Shown here piece after piece: positions 41,728 through 51,128 of a stretch of DNA of 64,000 nucleotides (position 1 is its first letter; each line of letters begins with the position of its first letter). This DNA comes from Coniella vitis (lineage: Eukaryota; Ascomycota; Sordariomycetes; Diaporthales; Schizoparmaceae). The stretch covers positions 1,426,001 to 1,490,000 of the forward strand of contig WUJK01000010.1 in assembly GCA_011317545.1 (NCBI GenBank). The letters are read 5' to 3'. Made by a program: the position numbers and the translations under genes. Under the pieces are notes generated by a model. The model saw nothing but the letters and a program-made list of their open reading frames with translations, searched no databases and was not told where the DNA came from.

Positions 41728-42444
41728 ATGTCCAAACTCCTCCCCACCATCCTCCAAACAATTTCCATCAGCACCTCCCTCGCCGCAGCAGGCGGCATCG
41801 CAACCCTGACCTTCTTCGACGTGCCCATCCTGCAAGCCCAGCCCGCCTCGCGCTCTCTGCCCTCGACGCGCTGGCTCTTCAGCCGGGGCTCGCACGTTTT
41901 CCCCACCGCCGCCTTGGTCTCCGCCGCAGGGTTCGGCGCCCTCGCCGCCCAGTCTCTCGCCGCCGCCCCTTTCTCCTCGCTCTCCTCATCCGTGTCCCTC
42001 CTGCTTCGCGGCGACCACCCCGGCAGCGCCGCGCGCGGCCTCGTTGCCGCGGTCGGCGCGCGGTCGTGGCTGTTTGTGGCGGCGGGTCTGCTCTGTCTGA
42101 GCATCGGGCCGTTTACGGGCCGGGCCATGGTCCCGAACAACTTTGCGCTCATTCAGAAGAACGCGGACAAGGGAGGGCTTAGGAGTGCTGACTCGGCGGC
42201 GGCGACGCAGAGCAGAGAGATGGAGACGGTGCAGCGGAGTGCAGCGGATTCAGTGGGTGGGAGAGGCGAGGGAGGCGAATTCTGGGACCTGAGCGGGCCA
42301 CAGGAGAAGACAGCGGCTGGCACGACGGCTCGGGAGGATGCTGAGGTGCGCGAGATGCTGGGCTTGTTTGGGCGGCAGAACTTGGTGAGAGCGGGATTGG
42401 TGGGCGTTGGAGGGGTGGTTGGTCTTGTGGCTGCTGTGATGTAA
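41728..42444 (+). CDS. DUF1772 (anthrone oxygenase-like) membrane protein, 238 aa
   Basis: Four hydrophobic spans are seen: about residues 8-30, 55-80, 103-121 and 216-238. Between spans three and four is GRAMVPNNFALIQ, the position of the DUF1772 motif usually written M-x-P-T/N-N. The family includes small four-span oxygenases such as HypC/EncC-type enzymes that act on anthrones in polyketide pathways, but many members lie outside any cluster. No polyketide synthase or other biosynthetic gene is in this window, so a pathway role is not supported. The loop before the last span is longer and more Ser/Gly/Glu-rich than in short family members. The Met at 41728 is chosen because the first span follows within ten residues. 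Confidence 0.78.
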   Translation: MSKLLPTILQTISISTSLAAAGGIATLTFFDVPILQAQPASRSLPSTRWLFSRGSHVFPTAALVSAAGFGALAAQSLAAAPFSSLSSSVSLLLRGDHPGSAARGLVAAVGARSWLFVAAGLLCLSIGPFTGRAMVPNNFALIQKNADKGGLRSADSAAATQSREMETVQRSAADSVGGRGEGGEFWDLSGPQEKTAAGTTAREDAEVREMLGLFGRQNLVRAGLVGVGGVVGLVAAVM

Positions 42445-43510
42445 GTCGTGGTTGGGGGGAGGGGGATGTTTGATGGCTACTCTTCCGGTGATGGTCGCTG
42501 AATGTAGGGGTTGAGGCTATTCCAAAGCCCGATTCTCAAGTGGCAAAGAACCGAGAAGGTACTCTAGGTGGCAAGTTGCCGTGGACTGTTGGCTCAGGAG
42601 TGTTGCATTCAGATATAAAGATATATAACTGCCCAGAGGACTCGCAGTGAAACGCTGCCATCGACTTGAGGAAGCCTTTGATCTCTGTACTTGCTTGCCC
42701 TGAGGCTCAGTTTGTTTGGTGTGACGACGGGAAAACAAGAGCGACATGCGATCATACCACTTTGTTCCTAGAGGATTATTTGAAATGCTTGAGCCATTGT
42801 TGAACAAGTTCGTCATGCATACATGTCACTCTGCACGCTTTCATGAGTGGCTCTGGCCACCATATCCCGTTCTGCTCATTTCTTTGAAGATGTCGTGAGC
42901 AGGAGCAACTATGCATGATCGTATCAGTAAGAGTATAAAGAAGCAATCATAAACCCCCTTTTACAGCCTCCAAGGGTGGAGCCAGTGCTATATATCCCCG
43001 GAATCGTCTGCGAGGGCTGCCTACGATTTACTCTGATCAAGAGTAAATATTATCATTTAGAAACTGACCTATGTTGTGGTAAACCAGCTAGGACTTGAGG
43101 GCGACTTTCCACTATATAGAGCGAGTGTAACTTCTGAACCAGGATTGTGAACGTGTCCGACAGTCGTTGCCTGCTTCTACCATCGCCTCGTCTGACTGAA
43201 TCTAGACACACATGGAGCCGTATACTCCTGTTTGCTGTCCACTATGGCCATGTGGGGGTTGTGCAGGTATAGGATTTGCGAGAGTTAGTATTATACCGCT
43301 GTAAAATTATCAGCAAGTCCTCTCTTCTTCAATGAGCAAGGAAAAGAAATGACGAATGTTGTGAGAAAGACTAGACTGAGAGACGGGACCAACTCCAGCT
43401 CAACATACAGGATGTACTTTACTGTGATGAGCATATAAAAGGCGTGGTTTCTGATAATTCAAAGCTATACAACAAGTTGTATAGTTCTGAGTGCGCATCA
43501 TTGCTTCTTC
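42445..43510. other. Intergenic, convergent 3' flanks
   Basis: Between the DUF1772 gene (plus) and the fucosidase gene (minus). Moderately AT-rich around 43040-43450. No gene-like frame is recognised. Confidence 0.6.
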
Positions 43511-44187
43511 CTACTGTACTCCCAACTCCTTGCCACGAACATTGACAAACCGCACCCCGTCAACACTCCCCCCACTCACCAAGCTCACCGCAGTCACAAC
43601 ACCTCCTGCATCCCACGCAAAATCCACCTCGAACCCGCCTCGAACCCTCAGCCCACGCACACTCCCACCGCCCCAAGCAGGAGGAATCGCCGGGCCCAGC
43701 ACCACCGTCCTGGTAGTACTCGTCGCCGCTTGCAACGGCAGGTCAACGACCAACATACTCAACACTGCCCCCGCCCACCCAAAATTCATATCGATCTGGA
43801 ACGGCGGGGACTTGCTACTCTCCCCGGACCCCCCACTGTACATACTCAGCAGGTTCCCCGCCACATTATTCACCACGGCCAACCTCAGCTCCTCGTACGC
43901 AGTGGCACTGTCGTTGAGCCGTGCCCAGCACGCCGCTCGCCACACTTTGGGCCAGCCATAGTTGCCCCCGTCTCCATCTGCATCCGTCCCGTCGCCGCGC
44001 TGCAGCAGACTGGCCCGCACCGCGGCCTGGATCGTTGCGTTGGCGGTGTACCCGTCTGCAAAAGCGGAAATGGAGTATCCCGGGAACCACCCGACGAGAT
44101 GGGACAGGTGGCGGTGCTGCGGGTAGACGTTGTAGAGGTATTCGTTGGGGACTTTCCATTCTTTGAGTGTCTTGTCCGTTGCATTTG

Positions 44188-44241
<54 letters not shown>

Positions 44242-46379
44242 CGTCGTTATTGTCAATGTGGATGCCGCGGTCGAGACGCGCAAGGGCTCCAGTCAACGAA
44301 GCAAGAAACCCTGTATCGGATTCGCCCGCTGCGCTCGCTGTCGAGAGAACGTTGCTAAACACCTGGGTGATGAGTTGCTGGTAGTGTGTGCAGCCGAAAG
44401 TGGTGGGGCCTTGCTCGGGGCTGTTGCACGGGTTGACGACGAGGGTGCCGTCGTGGAAGAAGAGGTCGTCTTGCAGCTGCGAGAGCCAGAAGGAGGCAAC
44501 GCCTTTGAGGAGCGGATAGCCGTGGTCGCGGAGCCAGGTGGTCGTTGAGTTGCTGTTGGTGTTGGAAGTCTGGTAGGGAGAGGAGGGAAAATAGTCGTAG
44601 TGGTCAAAGACGTGCTGCATGAGCCATGCTGCTGATGCTGGGTCTGAAGTGAGTGAAGAAGAGACGGCGGTTAGTTTGGAGCACGTCAGGAACAATGAAA
44701 CCGTACAGTATGAGACGGATCCGTGAACAGAACTAGCAGAAAAACGACAAGTACAAAACTTACAATTTGCCCACTGTGCAGCGTTCTTCATACCCGTATA
44801 CCCAAAAATATTCACCTCATCATGTGCAACAAACCCTGAAGAGGCATTATACAGCAACTTTGCCGTTTCGCTCCCCCGCGGCACCCACGTGTTCTCCAGA
44901 TATGCAAACAGCGGCTCGGCCAGCGCGCCTAGCCCAGTCTGCTCGGCGGCCCAGTAGTTCATTTGCAGGTTAATGTTGGCGTGGTAATCGCCACTCCATG
45001 CCGGATAGAGCTGCTCAGTCCAGCGGCCCTGTAGATTCGCTGGGAGCGAACCCTGTCGTGACGAGGAAACGAGCAAGTGGCGCGAGTAGTCAAAGAGAAG
45101 TGCCTCAAGATAAGGGTCTGTACCATTGGTGGTACTTGCTGTTCCGTAGCGCGCAACAAGATCAGCGGTCTGGAGAGTGCTGGAGTTGGCCGTGTCAGGG
45201 AGGTCAAGCGTGAAGCGGCCCATGAGTGAGGCATAGTCGTCGATATGGGCTTGGATCAGGGTATTGTATGTCGAACTTGTTGCTGCGCGGAGTCTCTGCT
45301 CGATGATGGGCCCTGCTGCGTCACCTTTGAAGGAATAGTCATGCGCTGCATCTCCGTTTGTTTGGTTATAGTCTGATTCAGCCGAGAAAACTACGGTGAT
45401 GGAGTTCTGGCCCGGACTGGAGGTGACTGTCAAGGAGTGGTCTGTTGAAGAGCACACCGTACTGGTGTTACCCAATACTTGAGCGATGGATGTGAATTGT
45501 AATCCAATAGTCTCCTGCGTGATGCCATCGAGACGAGTATACCCGGCCCCACAACTTGGATTCACTAACGCCGCGTCCATCAAGTCGTTCGTGAGCGCAA
45601 TATTGACAGATGGCAGAGCCGTGTTGCTCGATATGCTATAGACACAGCTTTGAGCGGGATAGGAACAAAAGACCGCCGACTGAAAGAGCGATCCGTTGGA
45701 GGTCCAGGAAGATTGGTGGACGCCTGTGGTTAGATCCAGGGTTCGCGTATAGTCGGCGTACTCGTTGCTTGCATCGAACGAGATGGACAAATTTCCCAGC
45801 GTCTGATATGTTCCGTAGTCGACGATATCGTCGAGTAGCTCGGACACATCTGGATATAGAATGAGAAACACGACCCTTCACTTGGTGGTCGAAAAGACCT
45901 AGCACTCACTTCCAGTGCCATTACGGAATATCCATTCCCGGATGGCAGGTAGATATTGGTACACAGGCTCAACCGGATTGCCGCCAGTGTAATCCTTATA
46001 CTGGACTCAGTTTGTGGCCTTTCTAATCTTTTGGATGGACGCTGGAGAGGAAGCAGTGCTCACCGTAGCCTCAAAGGGCCCCCCAGACCACAGGGAGTCT
46101 AGATTCAGCACAAGCGTCTCTGCGCCTGGAGATCCAAAGGGAATGGCTGTCCTTGCGTGTTAGTCAAGCATGGTTACGGAGTCAAAAGGACATGAGGCTT
46201 TCATACATACCGCCAAGCTTGCCATTTCCAATCAGATACCCAGTCTTGAGGATGTAATCGTCATTGGAGCTGGAGCCATATGAAGCAGGACTACCAGACC
46301 AGAGAGATCGAGCCGCCGCACTGTGAATCGATCCACCGACAAAAAGCAATGCAACGATGGGTCGGACCATTGCCACCAA
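43511..46379 (-). CDS. Secreted GH95 alpha-1,2-L-fucosidase, 853 aa, five exons
   Basis: Removes terminal fucose from plant xyloglucan or other glycans by inversion. Exons: 46379-46211, 46146-46064, 46000-45910, 45849-44764, 44643-43511. Introns are 64, 63, 60 and 120 nt with GTATGT, GTGAGC, GTGAGT and GTAAGT donors; the last has a CTAAC branch. A signal peptide (MVRPIVALLFVGGSIHSAAA) leads into YLIGNGKLGAIPFG and NLDSLWSGGPFE, both GH95 hallmarks. Catalytic-region residues are DYHANINLQMNYW (the Asn pair that activates water), VVNPCNSPEQGPTTFG (the general-acid Glu region) and FQIDMNFGWAGA (the conserved Asp). The Asn run in exon 5, encoded by a GTT repeat on the plus strand, is an insertion between barrel helices. 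Many NxS/T sequons support secretion. Met46379 or Met46370 could be the start. Confidence 0.95.
44188..44243. repeat. GTT/AAC trinucleotide repeat inside GH95 exon 5
   Basis: About 18 uninterrupted GTT units on the plus strand, coding for a poly-Asn run on the minus strand after DNNDD. It is in frame and exonic, so length changes would alter only the loop. Confidence 0.9.
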
Positions 46380-47018
46380 CTAAACAGAGCACGCTCTAGA
46401 AATGTCTTCCACGCCACAGAATTTGGAATGTTTGTGACTATCCCAAGATTCGACAGAGACGACGCCAACTGAAGGGCCTGCGTTGGGTGCTTTATACAAG
46501 TCTTCGCTGCAGTCATTCCCTTATAGCAACATTCCCCTCATGTCGAACCCCATGGCGTCGGTCTGCCCGGGCCAGGTGGTGCGCCGAGGAGTACAAGTAA
46601 CAGGTTCAGAGCGTCCACCAATAGCTATGGTGCTGCAAGTACATGCAAGTCTAGCGTGGCCAAAGCGTAGCATCAGGTATGGGAATATGCTGCATGGGCA
46701 AGCGAAAAGAGTCAAGGGCCGTGCCGAGAGGCTTGTCAAGTGGTGTCGATCTTCAAAGCACGATTTGCTTCTGCCATAACATGCGATAGCACCGAATCGA
46801 AGAACAGCGACAAAGGCCGAAGACTTGGCCTATGATTCATGAGCTTGTCCAGTTGTCAGATTCACAGTCAAGACCTTGCGGGCTTGGACGGGCGAGACGG
46901 GCAATCGGTAGGTCGCAATGGTCCAGTGACTGAACTTCTTGTGAGGGTATCATTAACGTATATTTTGAACGGGTCCAGCGACGTCTCGCTAATCTTCAAG
47001 CCGTCTACAGTCCTGCAA
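46380..47018. other. Intergenic region, fucosidase promoter side
   Basis: Upstream of the fucosidase start and downstream of COG5; both genes are on the minus strand. No gene or repeat is seen. Confidence 0.6.
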
Positions 47019-48359
47019 TTAGCGACCTAGATTTCCCACCACACTGCTCAACATAACAGCGACCTCGCGGTCCCAGTTGCCACTCTTTTCGCCCTTCTTT
47101 GCGATTGCGCTTGGCGGTTGGCAGCCCTTGATGACGCACTCTCTAATAGCTGCTGACACATTGTCTCTATTGGTTCGCAGCGTCCTCGCTGACACGCCAC
47201 CTCTGTTGAGGATTTCCTGTACCCGAGTTGACAAGCCACCGGCCATGGATCGCCAGAAGTAGCTCGGCAGGGATCCTGTCTCCAGGTAACCAAGCAGCGG
47301 CTGCAGAATGTTTCCCTGGCCCTTTTCTGTGGCAAGGTTAGGCAGCAGAGGGTGTGGAGGAGCCTTAGTGGAGTCGAGGACGATTTCAAGCGCGACAATG
47401 TTTTGACATCGCGCAGAGACCTCTGCCAAAGTGCGTTCGAGTGTTGGGAGAGCAGCCAGTGAGCGATACAGAGAAGCAACACTGCTCTGTAGCGATGTCT
47501 TGAGGTAGTTTTCCAATGCGAGCAGCATCCACGTTGGTGCCCATTTTTCCCCCTTTGCAAGAGCCGTGGGCGAGAGTAGGTATAACGTGGTAAGAGCAGA
47601 AATGGTGCGAGCTTTTGCCTCTTCGGATTGGGCGAACGTGGACGAGCCAGCGGCACTGCTCAACGAGAACTCACGCACATAGCGTTCTGCCGTCTCTCGC
47701 ACGGACTTTTCTATCGGTGACGTGACCGCGTCCTGCAGAGAGCGGATGGCAGTGAGTCTGTCAAGACCCTGTCCCTCCTCGCCGTGGCCCTTGTGCTCGA
47801 GAATTTCTCGTAGCGACAGTATCGTATGCGCGCACCGTATCAGAGTACGGTGGTCCTCCTTCCTCGTGCCAAGGGCTAGTTCTGCGTACTGAATTTCGAG
47901 CTGGCGGCCTAATTGTAAGCAGCGGCCCAAAGCGCGCCCAAGCCGCAGGGTTTCCCAGAGGCGGCTGGCGACCTGCTTGACCTCGTCCGCCTCGGCGTGC
48001 TTCTGTATGACCTCCTTTTCGAGCTGGCGGTAGCTGTCGTTGAGGCTCTTGATCTGGCCGTCGACCTCGGCTATGATGCGGCCCGAAGCTTCGGTTTGCT
48101 CCTGGGTATGCGTGAGGAGAGGGAGCGCGGAGCGGGTGGCCAACAGATCTATGTGAGAGTCTATTTCTTGGATGTCGAAGAGAACTCGCGACAGCGGGGT
48201 GGACAGGTCGAGAGGTGTATCGTTGGCATTGTTGGTCGAGAGGACCAGCGTGTTCGCAAAAACGGCGGGGTTGAAGTCGGGCGCGACAAACGTTTCGTAG
48301 TCGATGTACGAGGGCTCTTCATCCTCCCTGCTGGGGGGATTGTCTATCGCGCTGTCCAT
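47019..48359 (-). CDS. COG5: Conserved oligomeric Golgi complex subunit 5, 446 aa
   Basis: A subunit of the COG tether, which captures vesicles recycling within the Golgi; COG5 belongs to lobe B with COG6-8. The N-terminal signature is intact: YETFVAPDFNPAVFANTLV, then a heptad-patterned helix through LLTHTQEQTEASGRIIAEV and SLNDSYRQLEKEVIQKHAEA, ending LGRCLQLGRQLEIQYAEL. The second half is mostly helical and ends VMLSSVVGNLGR. At 446 residues it is shorter than the animal protein (over 800) but in the range for fungal COG5, so it is not considered truncated. No intron is needed. The Met at 48359 begins a short acidic leader before the signature. Confidence 0.88.
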   Translation of the reverse strand: MDSAIDNPPSREDEEPSYIDYETFVAPDFNPAVFANTLVLSTNNANDTPLDLSTPLSRVLFDIQEIDSHIDLLATRSALPLLTHTQEQTEASGRIIAEVDGQIKSLNDSYRQLEKEVIQKHAEADEVKQVASRLWETLRLGRALGRCLQLGRQLEIQYAELALGTRKEDHRTLIRCAHTILSLREILEHKGHGEEGQGLDRLTAIRSLQDAVTSPIEKSVRETAERYVREFSLSSAAGSSTFAQSEEAKARTISALTTLYLLSPTALAKGEKWAPTWMLLALENYLKTSLQSSVASLYRSLAALPTLERTLAEVSARCQNIVALEIVLDSTKAPPHPLLPNLATEKGQGNILQPLLGYLETGSLPSYFWRSMAGGLSTRVQEILNRGGVSARTLRTNRDNVSAAIRECVIKGCQPPSAIAKKGEKSGNWDREVAVMLSSVVGNLGR

Positions 48360-49409
48360 CTTGCGTGCAGACTAGGCTTGTGGGAGGAATGCAGTGGATG
48401 CTTGGAAGTGTCGCGCCGATGTTGAAGCAGCTTTGCTGGTCGATAGCTGGCTACTCGCGGGCCCTGAGATGTGGCTTGACGGGGTTCAGCTCCAGCACAT
48501 GGTGCCACACTGCCACAGCAGCTACATTTGGTGCATTCGACAGGTCGGTACGCTATGTCACAGCGCCCTGTCTGCCGCTAGCGGGACCGACATGCCTCGC
48601 GGGGGCCAGGGTGCTTCGTCTGGCAGGAGGTCATTTTTGAGTTGCCATAGCTTCTCCATGCTTTGTGAAGCCTGGCGAGGAGCAAGAGTCCGGGTGAATG
48701 TGCAACTTTCGAGGATGTCGAGAGATGACACACCATAGAAACTGGCTTCTACATAGTAATACGGGCAAATGCAGTCGCCGGCCAAATCCAGGCAGAAATT
48801 AGGTTTCTGTATGTGCAATGTGAAAGAGCCGAAAGAGGATAAAGTACGTCATGGTGAGCCTCTGGCATGTCTTTGGGGCCCTGGCAACCCCACCCCTCAC
48901 TAGCCTGGCGGGCTGGTGAGGGGTGCTGAGCGGTTTTAAACCTAGCACTCAGGGCCTGTCAGGCTGCCGGACACCTGCTGTGGCATGTTGGGCTAGCGCC
49001 TGTGCGGATGCACCGGGCCTTCGGGGCTTTCTGCGTGATGCGGATCCCACCGCCCTACCTCTCGCCTCTTCCTCTCAACCTTTGCGCGTTCGTCTTGCTC
49101 GTTACCGACCTGGACATTCTCCTGCCTCGGCCTTGTCAGCGCGATCTCTGGTTGCGGGCTTTTCCTGGGCTGCATCAGCACCAGTCAAACCATAGCTACG
49201 CTGCGCTGCCCGATTTCTTGACTGAAATGCGGTGACCGACTGCCCCGAACAATAACAAACCAACCTCGATACCGCCCGCCACTTGATACGGAAGCGGTTC
49301 AACACCAGCGAAGCCGACCCGCGACCAACAAGCAAGCCAAGGCGCAGAGAAGCAAAGGCAAAAGGAGCATCAAAGCAGCAGTAGCAACAACACAAGCAGC
49401 ACCGTCAAC
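48360..49409. promoter_or_regulatory. Divergent COG5/DUF2434 intergenic region
   Basis: About 1 kb between divergently transcribed genes. It contains the inverted repeat at 48893-48923 and a CT-rich stretch (about 49050-49140) before the plus-strand start. No gene is supported. Confidence 0.55.
48893..48923. repeat. Near-perfect inverted repeat (13-bp arms, 5-bp loop)
   Basis: The left arm CCCCTCACTAGCC (48893-48905) pairs with the right arm GGCTGGTGAGGGG (48911-48923) at 12 of 13 positions, the mismatch being a G-T type pair. It could form a hairpin or be a dimeric protein-binding site in the COG5/DUF2434 promoter; both are inference. Confidence 0.6.
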
Positions 49410-51128
49410 ATGCCCGTCTTCGACGCGCGGGACGTCGTGGCCTGGCCTGGCGGCGACAACTCGTCCGATACAATCATTGGCAATGTCCACTTCAATCTGA
49501 CGGCCCTCAAGCACTGGAACTACACTCTCTACTCCAATGGCACCATGTCCAACGGCACCAGCGGCCGGTGCCTGCTGACCTTCCCGCCCTACGAGCCTGC
49601 ATACGTCTTTCCGAACGGCAGCTTCACCAACAGCACGTCCTGCTACACGCCCATCAACCCTCCCGGTGCCCGCGCCTTTGCTGGAATAGCCCTTGCTGTC
49701 GTCTATGCTTTTTGTCTGATTTTTACCCTCATCAACCTGACCAAGCACGGCCGCATGTACCTCCCGACGGAGAAGCGCTTCCGCCCTGTTGGCCGGCGAT
49801 GGCAATGGTATTGGATGATTGCCATGAGCGCAACTGGCTTCATCAGTCTGATTGTCGATATTGACGTGGACAGATACTACCTTCCGGAGATCCCGATCGT
49901 CATCACTGCCTTTTTCTGGATGCTGCTCAATCTCTGCACCATGGCCAGTGTTTGGGAGGCTGTCAGGCATTGGGGCAGCTGGATGGAGAGGCAGTACATC
50001 GACCCGGACCCCTTTGCTCTCGCCATGGACGATAAGAGAGCCAAGTTCGAGTTCTGGGTGCCGCTGTTCTTTTATCTCTTTTGGTGGCTGGACTTTTTCC
50101 TCGTCATTCCTCGGAATTGGGGCCGCATCGAGCTCCAACGCTCGACCCAGCAGACTCTATCGAAAGCCGAACCGAGTGCTACCGACGGTCGCTTCAAGGG
50201 AGCGGCTTTCCTCTTATTAGTCTGCTGGTTGACTATTGCTTTCCACTTGCGCCATTCAATTAAACACTATCGCGAGCGGAATCGGGGCATCATGAATCGT
50301 GCCGTTGGTCTGATCAAGTTCACGCCCTATCGATTTCAGCTCATTGTACCGCTTGCCCTTGCTGTTGTTGCTTTTCAAGCTCTGGCAGCCTGGGAATTCC
50401 AGTATTCCGTCTTTGACGTCACGGGCAATCGAGTTGCCATGTTTGTCGGCGGCTACGTCCCAGCACTCCTCATAATGATCACTCAGATTATTGCGGGTTT
50501 CATCAACCCCAATGAGGATAAGGAGCTCATCCGCCAGCGCCGCATCCGCGGAGCTGCGGCGGACCGTGAACTGGGCATCGTCAGGAAACCCGCCTGGTGG
50601 AGGCGTCGTCAAGACGAGAGCATGCGGGAGCGAATCGCCCGTAATGTGCGCGAGGTGGGTGGCGGTCGTGCAACGGCGGACAACATCGATCGCACCTTTG
50701 ACACGCGCATTCGCGAAGCCGAGACGGAGAATGCAAACATTGAAATGAGTCAGATGAGCCCAAAGTCAGATGGCGCTGCAGCAAATCCGCGTAGACCATC
50801 CGCGGCGCCCTACTCGGGCCATTCTGAAGCGCGCCGCTCAGAACGTACCATGCAGCATGTGGCTGGCTTGTTGTTCCCCAACGCCGAAAGCTCTTCCATG
50901 ACACAGACCGAGCGGCTCAATTACCTCATGTCTGATGGCCCACCGCCGCCGCCCTATGGTGGCAACGCCGCACAGGATGGCCAACGAGGCCGCGCGCGAA
51001 GCAGTGCGTCCAGCGCGGCTCCAGGCGCCACTATTCGGCCAACCACGGCGGAGCGCAGCAACAGTACTAATACCACAAACTCCCTCGATGCTCCTCCACA
51101 GCAGATCAGGAGTATGCTAGACGTTTAA
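49410..51128 (+). CDS. DUF2434 seven-span membrane protein, 572 aa
   Basis: An uncharacterised ascomycete family. The N-terminal 85 residues form a glycosylated ectodomain (NLT, NYT, NGT, NGS and NST sequons, two Cys) without a cleavable signal. Seven hydrophobic segments follow, with family-typical blocks PTEKRFRPVGRRWQWYWM, DVDRYYLPEIP, VWEAVRHWGSWMERQ, DPDPFALAMDD, LRHSIKHYRERNRGI and GFINPNEDKELIRQRRIRG. The C-terminal 190 residues are cytosolic, basic then Ser/Pro-rich, and carry ELGIVRKPAWWRRR. The seven-span plan with a conserved DRYYLP loop resembles a receptor or transporter, but no substrate or signalling partner is known to me. One exon; the Met at 49410 follows a purine-rich leader. 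Confidence 0.88.
   Translation: MPVFDARDVVAWPGGDNSSDTIIGNVHFNLTALKHWNYTLYSNGTMSNGTSGRCLLTFPPYEPAYVFPNGSFTNSTSCYTPINPPGARAFAGIALAVVYAFCLIFTLINLTKHGRMYLPTEKRFRPVGRRWQWYWMIAMSATGFISLIVDIDVDRYYLPEIPIVITAFFWMLLNLCTMASVWEAVRHWGSWMERQYIDPDPFALAMDDKRAKFEFWVPLFFYLFWWLDFFLVIPRNWGRIELQRSTQQTLSKAEPSATDGRFKGAAFLLLVCWLTIAFHLRHSIKHYRERNRGIMNRAVGLIKFTPYRFQLIVPLALAVVAFQALAAWEFQYSVFDVTGNRVAMFVGGYVPALLIMITQIIAGFINPNEDKELIRQRRIRGAAADRELGIVRKPAWWRRRQDESMRERIARNVREVGGGRATADNIDRTFDTRIREAETENANIEMSQMSPKSDGAAANPRRPSAAPYSGHSEARRSERTMQHVAGLLFPNAESSSMTQTERLNYLMSDGPPPPPYGGNAAQDGQRGRARSSASSAAPGATIRPTTAERSNSTNTTNSLDAPPQQIRSMLDV

Noticed and set aside
43730..44548. 272-codon open frame antisense to the fucosidase, with a Val-rich run
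   Set aside because: The Val run is only the GTT repeat read on the plus strand; the minus strand holds the GH95 catalytic motifs.
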